Below are positions 18,504 to 26,396 of a DNA stretch of 64,000 nucleotides, piece by piece. A program made the position numbers and the translations under genes. A model generated the notes under the pieces. The model saw only the letters and a program-made list of their open reading frames with translations. It made no database searches and was not told the DNA's origin. The stretch comes from an uncultured Flavobacterium sp. (GTDB lineage Bacteria; Bacteroidota; Bacteroidia; Flavobacteriales; Flavobacteriaceae), in the NCBI RefSeq assembly GCF_946478785.1, contig NZ_CAMLDD010000030.1:1-64000 (forward strand), in the 5' to 3' direction. Positions within the stretch are counted from its first letter, which is position 1. Every line of letters begins with the position of its first letter.

Positions 18504-18842
18504 TTTTATTCTTTTTAAGTCGGCAAAGATAATCAGATGCTTTGGATTCTTTAGAAATATTGCTTTTTTAAATAAATCCAGAATTAATTTACAACAACAA
18601 ATAGACTCCAAATTATACCACTCTGATTATCAATTATCAACAACAAATTCAACTACTTTTTTATCTTTAAAAATGTTCTAAAAATATCTCAAAAACCAAT
18701 AAAACAAAGGCTTCGCGACGCTTTATGCTTTAGATAAAAATGCAACAATCTTGGCATTATGTAACGATTCTCAAAAATTATATAACGACTTACCAATACC
18801 TCAAAAGTACCTTTACACCATAGTAATTAAAAAAATACAAGC
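18504..18842. other. Divergent intergenic region, MATE gene / outer-membrane gene
   Basis: This 339-bp stretch separates two divergent genes. I see no coding potential. It contains the direct repeats at 18756-18790 and a TACCTTTA -7-like element at 18808-18815 for the rightward gene. A GCTTCGCGACGC patch near 18710 is GC-rich relative to its surroundings. No clear leftward promoter could be assigned. Confidence 0.5.
18756..18790 (+). promoter_or_regulatory. Tandem 14-bp direct repeats, 21-bp period, upstream of OM protein gene
   Basis: ATTATGTAACGATT (18756-18769) and ATTATATAACGACT (18777-18790) agree at 12 of 14 positions and are 21 bp apart, two helical turns. They end 17 bp before a TACCTTTA -7-like element that lacks a good -33 box, the arrangement expected for an activator such as a LytTR-type dimer. 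Confidence 0.5.
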
Positions 18843-19355
18843 ATGAAAAATTTACAAAATATCAGGATTCTATTCTTTGCCGCGATTGCAATGATTTACA
18901 CGACAACTACATCTGCTCAAACAGACAGCGCAAACTACGATCAGAAATTCAAATTAGGATTTGGTATCAGTGGTGGAATTCCAACTGATGGCGATGACTA
19001 CGACTGGGCTCTTGGTGGTGACGTAAGACTTCAATATGATTTATCTAAAAGAACTTCGTTAACATTGACAACCGGTTTTACTAATTTATTTGTAGGTGAT
19101 GATATGCCTGATGTAGGGTTCATTCCTGCAAAAGCAGGTTTCAAAGCTTTTGTTTGGGAAGATCAGTTTTATGTTATGGGAGAAGTGGGTGCAGGTTTTG
19201 CCGTAACTAACGACTACAATGAAACTTCATTATTATGGGCTCCAAGTATTGGATATGCTGGTAAACATATTGATATTAGTTTACGATATGAAGATTATGA
19301 CAAATTCGATACCAACCAGATAGCGCTTCGTTTAGCGTATGGCTTCGAATTGTAA
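18843..19355 (+). CDS. Predicted small outer-membrane beta-barrel protein
   Basis: Exported protein of 170 residues. The signal peptide (hydrophobic residues about 8-24) ends at TTSAQ, followed by alternating aromatic/hydrophobic strands such as RLQYDLSKRTSLTLTTGFT, GFKAFVWEDQFYVMGEVGA and HIDISLRYEDYDKF. It ends in a barrel-like strand (IALRLAYGFEL). This pattern fits the small outer-membrane beta-barrel superfamily, with about eight strands. No specific function can be named. It is probably monocistronic, with a strong terminator downstream and possible activator sites upstream. Confidence 0.7.
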   Translation: MKNLQNIRILFFAAIAMIYTTTTSAQTDSANYDQKFKLGFGISGGIPTDGDDYDWALGGDVRLQYDLSKRTSLTLTTGFTNLFVGDDMPDVGFIPAKAGFKAFVWEDQFYVMGEVGAGFAVTNDYNETSLLWAPSIGYAGKHIDISLRYEDYDKFDTNQIALRLAYGFEL

Positions 19356-19390
19356 AATAAATCAAGTTATTTTTATTTTTTTTTTGGGTA

Positions 19391-19424
19391 AAACCCGATA
19401 GATTTTTATAAATCTGTCGGGTTT
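19391..19424 (+). terminator. Strong intrinsic terminator after OM protein gene
   Basis: AAACCCGATAGATTT (19391-19405) pairs with 19410-19424 over 15 bp with one G-T wobble and a 4-nt loop, followed by AGTTTTTATA. Confidence 0.9.
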
Positions 19425-19491
19425 AGTTTTTATATACTTTTGAAGAAAGCCAACTAAATGCAATCATCTAATTATCACATTTTCTAATTAA

Positions 19492-20367
19492 CTACTTCTT
19501 CTTAAGCACTTTCTTATACATTTCTATATTGGCTTTAATCTCATCATCAAGTTCCGGCTCCTTAATATTATATTTTTGCATTTCCTCCCAAATAACTTTC
19601 GCAACAATATAACGTGCCATTTCTTTATCGTCTGCAGGAATTACATACCAGGGCGCATAATCTGTCGAACTTTTATTTATCGCTTCTTCATAATATTTTT
19701 GATATTCATCCCAATATTCACGCTCTTTCAGATCGCCTGGCGAAAATTTCCAATTGTGTTTTCCTTCTTCCAGTCGACGTAATAAGCGTTCTCTTTGCTC
19801 CTCTTTGCTCAAATGCATAAAAAACTTTATTACGACCGTTCCGTTTTCAGTAATATGCTTTTCAAAATTATTGATTTGTTCAATTCTCTTTTCCCAAAAT
19901 TTAGGGGTAATATCTTTAACCGAATTGATTTCGGGTAAATTCTCTCCCATAATATACTCAGGATGCACACGTGTCACCAAAACATTTTCATAATGTGTAC
20001 GGTTAAAAATGGCAAACTTCCCTTTTTCGGGCAAAGCAATATAATGCCGCCACAAATAATCATGTTCTAATTCGGTTGAATTGGGCGTTTTAAAACTATG
20101 CACCACCACTCCACGCGGGTTAAATTCCTTAAAAACTTCCCGAATTAAGCTATCTTTCCCAGAAGTGTCCATACCCTGCAAACAAATCAAAACTCCATAT
20201 TTATTGTGCGAATACATCACATCCTGCAAATCGCTCAGTTTATTTCGCACTTTATTCAGTTTTTCTTCTTTCTCTTCTTCATCCGCTTCAATATTGAGCA
20301 AAGTCGGAATCCTGGATAACTTTATTTTATCTGTAACTTTAAAATCATTTGGATCTATCGATTTCAT
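19492..20367 (-). CDS. ppk2: Polyphosphate kinase 2 family protein
   Basis: Cytoplasmic nucleotide phosphotransferase of 291 residues that uses polyphosphate to phosphorylate nucleoside mono- or diphosphates. It has the P-loop GMDTSGKDS (65-73), the lid segment NRTHYENVLVTRVHP and the REYWDEYQKYYEEA motif. Its single-domain length fits the PPK2 class I/III branch; which nucleotide is used cannot be read from sequence. It stands alone, convergent with the OM protein gene. A LEEGKHNWKFSPGDLKERE segment contains the conserved basic residues that line the polyphosphate tunnel. Confidence 0.9.
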   Translation of the reverse strand: MKSIDPNDFKVTDKIKLSRIPTLLNIEADEEEKEEKLNKVRNKLSDLQDVMYSHNKYGVLICLQGMDTSGKDSLIREVFKEFNPRGVVVHSFKTPNSTELEHDYLWRHYIALPEKGKFAIFNRTHYENVLVTRVHPEYIMGENLPEINSVKDITPKFWEKRIEQINNFEKHITENGTVVIKFFMHLSKEEQRERLLRRLEEGKHNWKFSPGDLKEREYWDEYQKYYEEAINKSSTDYAPWYVIPADDKEMARYIVAKVIWEEMQKYNIKEPELDDEIKANIEMYKKVLKKK

Positions 20368-20410
20368 ATATATTCGTTTTTTGTAATATAAATATACTAA
20401 TTTTACGAAG

Positions 20411-20490
20411 CATATTCCTGCTATTCGTTACAATCTTTTGTCTCGCTAAAGAAGCGAGACAAAAGGATTTCCACTTCTATCAGGGCTAGG
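20411..20490 (+). repeat. Dispersed covarying palindrome, copy A
   Basis: The inner stem is a perfect 13 bp: 20435-20447 with 20453-20465 (CTTTTGTCTCGCT arm, 5-nt loop). The outer stem is CCTG (20417-20420) with CAGG (20481-20484), flanked by CTATTCGTTACAAT on the left and TTTCCACTTCTAT / GCTAG on the right. It is the cleanest of four related copies in the window and sits just upstream of the orphan membrane protein gene at 20528. Confidence 0.8.
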
Positions 20491-20527
20491 CATTGGTTAG
20501 GAGAAATGTTTGATAAACAAAAAAGAA

Positions 20528-21010
20528 ATGAATAAAATTTTCATGAACTTAAAAAAAATTAAAATATATAATTTGTTTTGGTTAATTGCTTTAATAATAT
20601 TAATAATTGGATTAATTCAGACCAATAATGAAGATACTACTTTCGATATAAATATTCATGATACATATTTTGTAATTGCACATTTTTATTTTGCTCTTTT
20701 TTTGAGTTTAGCTTATTATCTTATAGGACTTGGATATTGGATTGTTCAAAAAGTCATGAAGAGAAAACTAATTAGTGTATTGACAATAATTCATTCCGCG
20801 ATCCTTAATGGAAGTTTTTTAGTTTATTGGTTAGTAATTGGGTATAGTAAAGCTTTTGTAGATGCTTCTTTTCCTCTATTTGACAATTATCAGTTAATAA
20901 ACCAAACACTTGTAGTTCTAACGGTATTGATATTATTAATTGGACAACCAATTTATTTTATAAATTTAATAATAGGAATTTTTAAGAAACAGAAAAAGGC
21001 CATCTCCTAA
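20528..21010 (+). CDS. Four-helix membrane protein with a COX1 helix-X-like motif
   Basis: Hypothetical inner-membrane protein of 160 residues with hydrophobic segments near 14-30, 47-69, 82-105 and 127-150. Residues 43-55 (IHDTYFVIAHFYF) strongly resemble the cytochrome oxidase subunit I motif HDTYYVVAHFHYV, in which the two His ligate hemes a3 and a. Here the first His (52) is kept and the second is Tyr. No oxidase gene is near. ATG at 20528 is used; a TTG at 20510 is in frame. It is flanked by copy A of the palindrome family and by the 69-bp hairpin, so it may be recently acquired cargo. Function unknown. Confidence 0.6.
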   Translation: MNKIFMNLKKIKIYNLFWLIALIILIIGLIQTNNEDTTFDINIHDTYFVIAHFYFALFLSLAYYLIGLGYWIVQKVMKRKLISVLTIIHSAILNGSFLVYWLVIGYSKAFVDASFPLFDNYQLINQTLVVLTVLILLIGQPIYFINLIIGIFKKQKKAIS

Positions 21011-21080
21011 TAACTACTCCTGAACGTTTTCAAACAGTAATTCAAAAACATTTGAATATTAGTAAAACAGTTAAACACAA

Positions 21081-21149
21081 TTTTGTCATTCCGTAGGAAT
21101 CTCTAAGCTTTTAAATACAAAGTATTGAGATTCCTACGGAATGACAAAA
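21081..21149. repeat. 69-bp hairpin sharing the terminal repeats of the GIY-YIG element
   Basis: Bases 21081-21103 and 21127-21149 are perfectly complementary over 23 bp with a 23-nt loop. The arms contain the same sequence (GTCATTCCGTAGGAATCT) that bounds the GIY-YIG gene at 41361-41382 and 41803-41824. It looks like a miniature derivative with no coding content. Confidence 0.9.
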
Positions 21150-21183
21150 CTGAGGACATATAAAATCTAGTAAAACAAAATCC

Positions 21184-22020
21184 ATGGAAAAATTCACATT
21201 AGAAATATTATTTCAAATCATCGGAATCGGTTCGGCATCAGGTTTATTTTTCAATAACAATTCCCTTTACATCATTGGCGATAACAGCGGATTTTTATAC
21301 GAATACAACATGCAGAATCAGCAATTGAGTCATCATCCTTTAATTGACAATCCTTCGCAAAACATTCCAAAAAAAATCAAACCCGATTTTGAATCGATTG
21401 CGCATCACAACGATACCTTGTATATTTTTGGTTCAGGCTCTACCGAAAACAGAAACAAAATGATTGCCTTCGATCTTAAAAGCAAAACCATTTTACAGAA
21501 AAATGATTTGGTTGATTTGTATGCCTTAATGCAAAGTTTCGGCGAAATAAAACCGGAAGATTTTAATCTCGAAGGCGCTATTTTCGATGGCGAAAACTGG
21601 TATCTATTCAATCGTGGCAATGGAATTTCGAATAAAAACACCATTTTTACCATTCATGCCAAAAGTTTGGGCGAAGAATTTGCATTGGTAGCAACCAATT
21701 ACAAACTGCCAAAAATAAAAGGTGTTCGCTCCAGTTTTACAGATGCTGTTTTAGTCGAAGACAAAATCTATTTCCTCGCCACCGCCGAAGATACTCAATC
21801 AACCTACGACGATGGCGAAGTGCTGGGAAGTTTCATAGGAAGAATAGATCTCAAAACCATGAAAATCGATTATACTCAAAAAATCACTTCAACCAATAAA
21901 TTCGAAGGTTTGACTTTCTATCAAAAATCAAATCACAAAATCGAGTTTTTGCTTTGCGAGGATAATGATACGGAGCTTTTGGAAACGAAGATTTTTAAAT
22001 TGAGTTTACAGTCAAGGTAA
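21184..22020 (+). CDS. Beta-propeller-like protein, probable DUF6929 family
   Basis: Protein of 278 residues without signal peptide or membrane segment. Repeated blade-like motifs (SLYIIGDNSGFLYEYN, TLYIFGSGSTENRNK, NWYLFNRGNGIS, KIYFLATAEDT, EFLLCEDND) suggest a five- or six-bladed propeller. It resembles the flavobacterial DUF6929 proteins, which have no described function. The gene is free-standing between the 69-bp hairpin and another 18-bp hairpin. A phytase/esterase-like propeller is a possible alternative, but no catalytic signature is seen. Confidence 0.6.
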   Translation: MEKFTLEILFQIIGIGSASGLFFNNNSLYIIGDNSGFLYEYNMQNQQLSHHPLIDNPSQNIPKKIKPDFESIAHHNDTLYIFGSGSTENRNKMIAFDLKSKTILQKNDLVDLYALMQSFGEIKPEDFNLEGAIFDGENWYLFNRGNGISNKNTIFTIHAKSLGEEFALVATNYKLPKIKGVRSSFTDAVLVEDKIYFLATAEDTQSTYDDGEVLGSFIGRIDLKTMKIDYTQKITSTNKFEGLTFYQKSNHKIEFLLCEDNDTELLETKIFKLSLQSR

Positions 22021-22040
22021 GTTTATTACACAAAGACTCA

Positions 22041-22108
22041 CAAAGGGTTTCACAGAGACGCACGAAGAAAAATAAAATAAACTTTGCGAATCTCTGTGAA
22101 ACCCTTTG
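22041..22108. repeat. Perfect 18-bp intergenic hairpin
   Basis: CAAAGGGTTTCACAGAGA (22041-22058) is exactly complementary to 22091-22108 with a 32-nt loop, 20 bp after the propeller gene. There is no T-run, so it is more likely a dispersed repeat than a classical terminator. Confidence 0.8.
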
Positions 22109-22239
22109 GGCATCTCTGCGAAACAGCTTTTTCTACAAATCAGCTATTTATATCATAATTTAATTTATTTTTACATTTATTTCATCGCCTTCCCAACCTT
22201 TTTATCTTTTACCCTCTCTTTAGTATAAAGACAACCATT

Positions 22240-22776
22240 GTGATAAACGAAACCATCATTTCTAACTGCAAAAAAATGCAACGGGATGCCCAGCGTCAGG
22301 TGTATGAGCATATGGCTCCAAAACTGTATCGCGTTTGCAAACGATACCTAAAGAAAGAAGAAGAAATTGAAGAAGCACTCGCTGATGCTTTTTATACTGT
22401 TTTTACAAAACTGGATCAGCTTAAAGAAGACAAGGCTTTTGAGGCCTGGGCGAGAAAAATAACCGTCAACCACTGTTTGGCGACCATCAAAAAGAATACA
22501 AATTTCAATATGTATCTGGATGACATCAAATTGCTTTCCCAACCTTTTACAGATGAAATTAACTCTTTGGAAGAAGAAGATTTACTCAATTTACTAAACC
22601 ATATTCCGGACGGCTGCAAAACGGTCTTTAACCTTTTTGTTATCGAAGGTTTTGCGCATAAGGAAATAGCCGGAATGCTCAACATTTCTGAAGGCACTTC
22701 AAAATCACAATTGAATGCGGCAAAAACCAAGCTAAAGGAATTAGTAAATAAATTGTATTATCAAAAAGCAAAGTAG
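22240..22776 (+). CDS. ECF-type RNA polymerase sigma factor
   Basis: Sigma-70 family factor of 178 residues with region 2 (about 16-85; EEALADAFYTVFTKLDQ and KAFEAWARKITVNHC) and region 4 (about 120-172; GCKTVFNLFVIEGFAHKEIAGML and TSKSQLNAAKTKLKE). The start is GTG at 22240; the first in-frame ATG (22276) would cut into region 2. It is followed after 2 bp by a membrane protein that should be its anti-sigma factor, then by a plug-domain protein. No TonB-dependent receptor is adjacent, unlike classical FecI systems. Confidence 0.88.
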   Translation: MINETIISNCKKMQRDAQRQVYEHMAPKLYRVCKRYLKKEEEIEEALADAFYTVFTKLDQLKEDKAFEAWARKITVNHCLATIKKNTNFNMYLDDIKLLSQPFTDEINSLEEEDLLNLLNHIPDGCKTVFNLFVIEGFAHKEIAGMLNISEGTSKSQLNAAKTKLKELVNKLYYQKAK

Positions 22777-22778
22777 TC

Positions 22779-23723
22779 ATGGACAATCAAGATAAAATAT
22801 TCGATAAATTTAAGGATGCCGCACAAAACTCGGAGCAAAAAGATTTTCCTGGAATGGAAAAAATCTGGTCACGTGTTGAAAATAAATTGGACAAAAAACA
22901 AGACAAAAAGACCATTTCGTTATGGAAAAAAATTGCCATTGCCGCTTCACTTCTATTAGTAGTTTCTTTGGGCTCGCAGTTTTTAAAAGCAGATAAAGAC
23001 ACTGTAATTCAAACAACAAAAATAGTTGTAAATGAAGTTGAAAAAGAAACCATTCAAAATCAGATAAAAGACAATGCGGCTGTTGAAAATGATTCTAAAA
23101 TTATTTCGCAACCAGAAGCTATCCGGATTTTAGACGATCAAATCAAGAAGCAGCAAAATGTAGCAATAAATGAAGCAAAAGGTTCTTTAAACGAAGTTAT
23201 TGTCGCAACTCCTAATGAAGATTTTATAACAGCTCCAATACGAGCTGAAGAAAGCAATCCAAAAGAAGAAGATTTCGTTGAAAAAGATAAAGCTGACCAA
23301 AGTTTTGGCTATTCAAATAGCCCACAAAGGGAATCTGCAAAAGTTGCCTTTGCAGACAAACAAGAACAAAAGGTGAAAAAATCAGCGCCTTTGGTTGTCC
23401 TTAACGGAAATGCAATCGCCCACAGCAATGATGAAAAAAGAGATAAAATGATGCAGGATGAACTCCCTAATTTAAGCCCCGAAAATGTAGAATCACTGGT
23501 TGTTTTAGATGAACCTTTATATATTATTGATGGAATTTATTATTCTGAAAATGATTTATTTGGGACAAATCCAACAAGTCCGTATGCACCATTGAATAAG
23601 CAGGAAATCAAAACCATTACCATTCTTCAGGATTTGGAAGCCACTTCAAAATATGGTGAGAAAGGCAAAAAAGGAGTTGTAATTATCACTACCAAAACAG
23701 GGAAACCAGCTTTGAAAAACTAG
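22779..23723 (+). CDS. Membrane anti-sigma-like protein with C-terminal TonB-plug-like module
   Basis: Protein of 314 residues: a charged cytoplasmic N-terminus (1-48) that could hold the sigma factor, a single membrane helix (about 51-66), a long low-complexity periplasmic region and a C-terminal module at about 245-308. That module (EPLYIIDGIYY, KTITILQDLEAT, KYGEKGKKGVVIITTK) matches the plug-domain segment of SusC-type TonB-dependent receptors. Fusion of anti-sigma and plug-like parts in one protein is unusual; normally the receptor carries the plug and contacts the anti-sigma. The role is inferred from position and topology. Confidence 0.7.
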   Translation: MDNQDKIFDKFKDAAQNSEQKDFPGMEKIWSRVENKLDKKQDKKTISLWKKIAIAASLLLVVSLGSQFLKADKDTVIQTTKIVVNEVEKETIQNQIKDNAAVENDSKIISQPEAIRILDDQIKKQQNVAINEAKGSLNEVIVATPNEDFITAPIRAEESNPKEEDFVEKDKADQSFGYSNSPQRESAKVAFADKQEQKVKKSAPLVVLNGNAIAHSNDEKRDKMMQDELPNLSPENVESLVVLDEPLYIIDGIYYSENDLFGTNPTSPYAPLNKQEIKTITILQDLEATSKYGEKGKKGVVIITTKTGKPALKN

Positions 23724-23756
23724 CAAAAAACACTTTTTTAAATTAAAATTACTTCA

Positions 23757-24170
23757 ATGAAAAATGTAAAACTTATTTCATTAGTCCTTTCTATGCTTAT
23801 ATCTTTCGTATCAAAAGCGCAGGAAAAAACACCCGCTAATAAAAAGGTAAATGGTTCTGCCAAGATAGAAATGGTTCCTAAAACTTTTACTAAATCGAAA
23901 GACACCATTTCTGATGTAAAGGTTTCTCTGAATTTTGTTCAGTCTTCTCCTCCGGCTAATCGAATTACAATCTGTGTCCCTTCCCAATCTGTTTTGAAAG
24001 AACCTCTGTATATTTTGGATGGAGTCCTGATAAACTCGAAGCAACTTTCTAAAATCAACCCGAATGATATTGAAGAAATAAAAGTACTGAAAGGAACCGA
24101 AGCAACTGCTCTTTATGGAAATAAGGCTATAAACGGAGTTGTTGTTATTACAACTAAAGAAAAGGAATGA
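23757..24170 (+). CDS. Secreted stand-alone TonB-plug-like protein
   Basis: Exported protein of 137 residues with a signal peptide (cleavage near SKAQ, residues 19-22). Its second half (82-134: EPLYILDGVLI, IEEIKVLKGTEATALYG, INGVVVITTK) is again the SusC-type plug segment, with no barrel. It lies 33 bp after the anti-sigma-like gene, whose C-terminus carries the same module, so the two may interact or compete for one partner. A remnant of a receptor gene is possible, but signal peptide, stop and spacing all look intact. Confidence 0.7.
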   Translation: MKNVKLISLVLSMLISFVSKAQEKTPANKKVNGSAKIEMVPKTFTKSKDTISDVKVSLNFVQSSPPANRITICVPSQSVLKEPLYILDGVLINSKQLSKINPNDIEEIKVLKGTEATALYGNKAINGVVVITTKEKE

Positions 24171-24320
24171 CGAGCTCTATTTCAGAAAATCAACAGAAGC
24201 ATTGCCATTCTCATTTATATTGATTCGCTACCAAAATTATCTTTACATTTGAAACGCTTTGAAGAAATAAAACTACAATCTTCAAAAAGTGTATTATAAA
24301 TCAATTTCAAACAAAATTTC

Positions 24321-24908
24321 ATGAACCCAATTTTAAATCAAAATTTATTTCTTGTAAAAGAACACGTTGGAATGTTTAAAGCCGCTAACAATTATGACAT
24401 TTATGATCCTGCGAATAACCAGATCGTCATGAATTGCAGAGAAAATAGTTTAGGCATTTTTACTAAAATATTACGTTTCACAGATTACAAAAGAATGACA
24501 CCTTTTAATGTGGAAATTACTACAGCCTCAGGTGAAAAATTAATTTCTGTAAAACGAGGTGTTGCTTTTTTTCGATCTACTGTTGAAGTTTTTGACGAGA
24601 AAGATCGTTTGGTTGGAACTTTCAAACAAAAGTTCTTTTCGTTTGGAGGAAGATTTGAAATTTTGGACAAAAATGAAAAACCAGTTTGTACATTACAGGG
24701 AAAATGGACAGGTTGGGATTTTAAATTCACACACGAAAACAAACAGCTTGCACAAGTAAGCAAAAAATGGGCAGGAATGGGTAAAGAGTTTTTTACCAGT
24801 GCAGATAATTATGTTCTTCAAATTGAAGATACTGTAGCTGCAGAATCTCCGCTTAGACAATTAATCCTTGCTGCAGTAATGTGTATTGACATGGTTTTAA
24901 AAGAATAA
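24321..24908 (+). CDS. LURP-one / scramblase-like (tubby-fold) protein
   Basis: Soluble protein of 195 residues with an alternating strand pattern typical of the LOR/scramblase superfamily: NLFLVKEHVGMFKAANNYDIYD, PFNVEITTASGEKLISVKRG, FEILDKNEKPVCTLQGKWTGWDFKF and a hydrophobic C-terminal helix (RQLILAAVMCIDMVLKE). These proteins form a 12-stranded barrel around a helix. Bacterial members are mostly uncharacterised and may bind lipids. No partner gene is implied by spacing. Confidence 0.65.
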   Translation: MNPILNQNLFLVKEHVGMFKAANNYDIYDPANNQIVMNCRENSLGIFTKILRFTDYKRMTPFNVEITTASGEKLISVKRGVAFFRSTVEVFDEKDRLVGTFKQKFFSFGGRFEILDKNEKPVCTLQGKWTGWDFKFTHENKQLAQVSKKWAGMGKEFFTSADNYVLQIEDTVAAESPLRQLILAAVMCIDMVLKE

Positions 24909-24939
24909 ATAAGTTGTTAAACTTAGATTAAGAAAATAA

Positions 24940-24999
24940 AAAAAGCATCATTTTAGGAAGCAAAAACTGTATTTTTGTGTAACTCAACTGATGCTTTTT
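24940..24999 (+). promoter_or_regulatory. Hairpin arms enclosing a promoter element
   Basis: AAAAAGCATCA (24940-24950) is perfectly complementary to TGATGCTTTTT (24989-24999), so the arms could terminate the upstream gene. The 38-nt interval contains TATTTTTG (24970-24977), a perfect -7 element for the SDR gene that starts at 25021. Confidence 0.5.
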
Positions 25000-25020
25000 G
25001 GCATTTCTAAAATTACACTC

Positions 25021-25737
25021 ATGTCAAACTTAAAAAATAAAAATGCCCTTATTACAGGAGCCGGAAAAGGAATTGGAAAAGCGATTGCCATTGCTCTTGC
25101 AAAGGAAGGTGTAAACGTAATCTTAATTTCGAGAACGCAATTGGATGTTGAACAATTAGCCGTAAAAATTGAAAATTTCGGAGTTAAATCGTTAGCATTA
25201 GCCGCTGATGTTTCGGATATTAATTCAATTAATAAAGCAATAGAAACAGCATTATCAAAATTTAAAACTATTGATATTTTAATCAATAATGCCGGAATTG
25301 CTGCTTTTGGAAAATTTATGGAATTAGAACCAGCCGAATGGGAGAAAATCATTCAGGTAAACCTAATGGGAACTTATTATACAACCCGCGCCGTTTTACC
25401 AAACATGATCGAAAGGCAAACGGGTGACATCATCAACATTTCATCAACAGCCGGATTAAACGGAAATGCATTGACAAGTGCCTACAGCGCCTCAAAATTT
25501 GCAGTCCTGGGATTAACAGATTCCTTAATGCAGGAAATGAGAAAGCACAATATTCGCGTGACTGCCTTAACGCCAAGCACTGTTGCTACTGACATGGCAA
25601 AAGACTTAAACTTAACTGACGGTAATCCTGAAAAAGTAATACAGTCTGAGGACGTTGCCGAATTAATCATTGCACAACTCAAACTAAATCGCAGGGTATT
25701 TATAAAAAACAGCAGCATTTGGTCTACTAATCCTTAA
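25021..25737 (+). CDS. Short-chain dehydrogenase, 3-oxoacyl-ACP reductase-like
   Basis: Classical SDR of 238 residues. The cofactor loop TGAGKGIG (12-19) and the catalytic Ser/Tyr-x-x-x-Lys region (INISSTAGL and SAYSASK) are intact, with NNAG present. It resembles FabG-type and sepiapterin-reductase-like SDRs. It is not in a fatty-acid cluster, so the physiological substrate is uncertain. ATG at 25021 is preferred over an upstream in-frame codon at 24991, which falls inside the hairpin arm. Confidence 0.85.
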   Translation: MSNLKNKNALITGAGKGIGKAIAIALAKEGVNVILISRTQLDVEQLAVKIENFGVKSLALAADVSDINSINKAIETALSKFKTIDILINNAGIAAFGKFMELEPAEWEKIIQVNLMGTYYTTRAVLPNMIERQTGDIINISSTAGLNGNALTSAYSASKFAVLGLTDSLMQEMRKHNIRVTALTPSTVATDMAKDLNLTDGNPEKVIQSEDVAELIIAQLKLNRRVFIKNSSIWSTNP

Positions 25738-25826
25738 AACATTAAATCTCAAAATTAAATTCCAAATTCCAGGTAGTGCATAAAATTAGAATTTGGAATT
25801 TTAGTATTGGAATTTTAAAAACAAAA

Positions 25827-26339
25827 ATGATGGAACAATATTTAAGACAATTGATTTCAATTGCATTTACAGATAAAAAAGAAATTTTTACCGGGTTTCT
25901 GATTGATTATTCGGATGATTGGATTTTATTAAGAAACAATCCTATTGATTTCATAATTGATGGATTTGTAATTTTAAGAAACAAAAACATCGAAGCTATT
26001 GAAAGAGACGAAGAACTTGAATTTAATGAAAAAGTGATTCGCCTGAAAGGTTTAAAAACAAATGCAGAAGACATCATTCCGATTAAGGATTTGAGCACGA
26101 TTCTGAATTACATCAATACTAAATATGGAATTTTTCAGATTGTAAAAAAATCACCAAAATCGGTTTATCTAGGAAAACTAATTGAAGTAAACGATGAAAT
26201 ACTAACTATTGATTTCTTAGACATCAGGGGTTCTTTTGGAGGCGAACTGAGTTTTAATCCGGAAAAAATAAGAGTTATTGAATTTGATTCAGATTATATC
26301 AATTCATTAAAATTGGTTGCAGAAGAAAACGAAAAATAA
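25827..26339 (+). CDS. Hypothetical cytoplasmic protein with two SH3/Sm-like repeats
   Basis: Protein of 170 residues without signal or membrane segments. I recognise no named domain. Two stretches have the strongly bent beta pattern of Sm-like small barrels: IFTGFLIDYSDDWILLRN ... FVILRNKNI and YLGKLIEVNDEILTIDFL ... FNPEKIRVIEFDS. The preceding in-frame GTG at 25776 adds residues without character, so ATG at 25827 (or 25830) is chosen. It follows the SDR gene by about 90 bp and ends at a strong bidirectional terminator. Confidence 0.6.
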   Translation: MMEQYLRQLISIAFTDKKEIFTGFLIDYSDDWILLRNNPIDFIIDGFVILRNKNIEAIERDEELEFNEKVIRLKGLKTNAEDIIPIKDLSTILNYINTKYGIFQIVKKSPKSVYLGKLIEVNDEILTIDFLDIRGSFGGELSFNPEKIRVIEFDSDYINSLKLVAEENEK

Positions 26340-26352
26340 GATTTTATAAAAC

Positions 26353-26388
26353 CACAAAAAAGCCCTTCGAAAAAAGGGCTTTTTTGTG
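26353..26388. terminator. Bidirectional intrinsic terminator
   Basis: CACAAAAAAGCCCTT (26353-26367) pairs perfectly over 15 bp with 26374-26388, with a 6-nt loop and A/T runs on both sides. It lies between convergent genes and should stop both transcripts. Confidence 0.92.
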
Positions 26389-26396
26389 ATTTGTAT

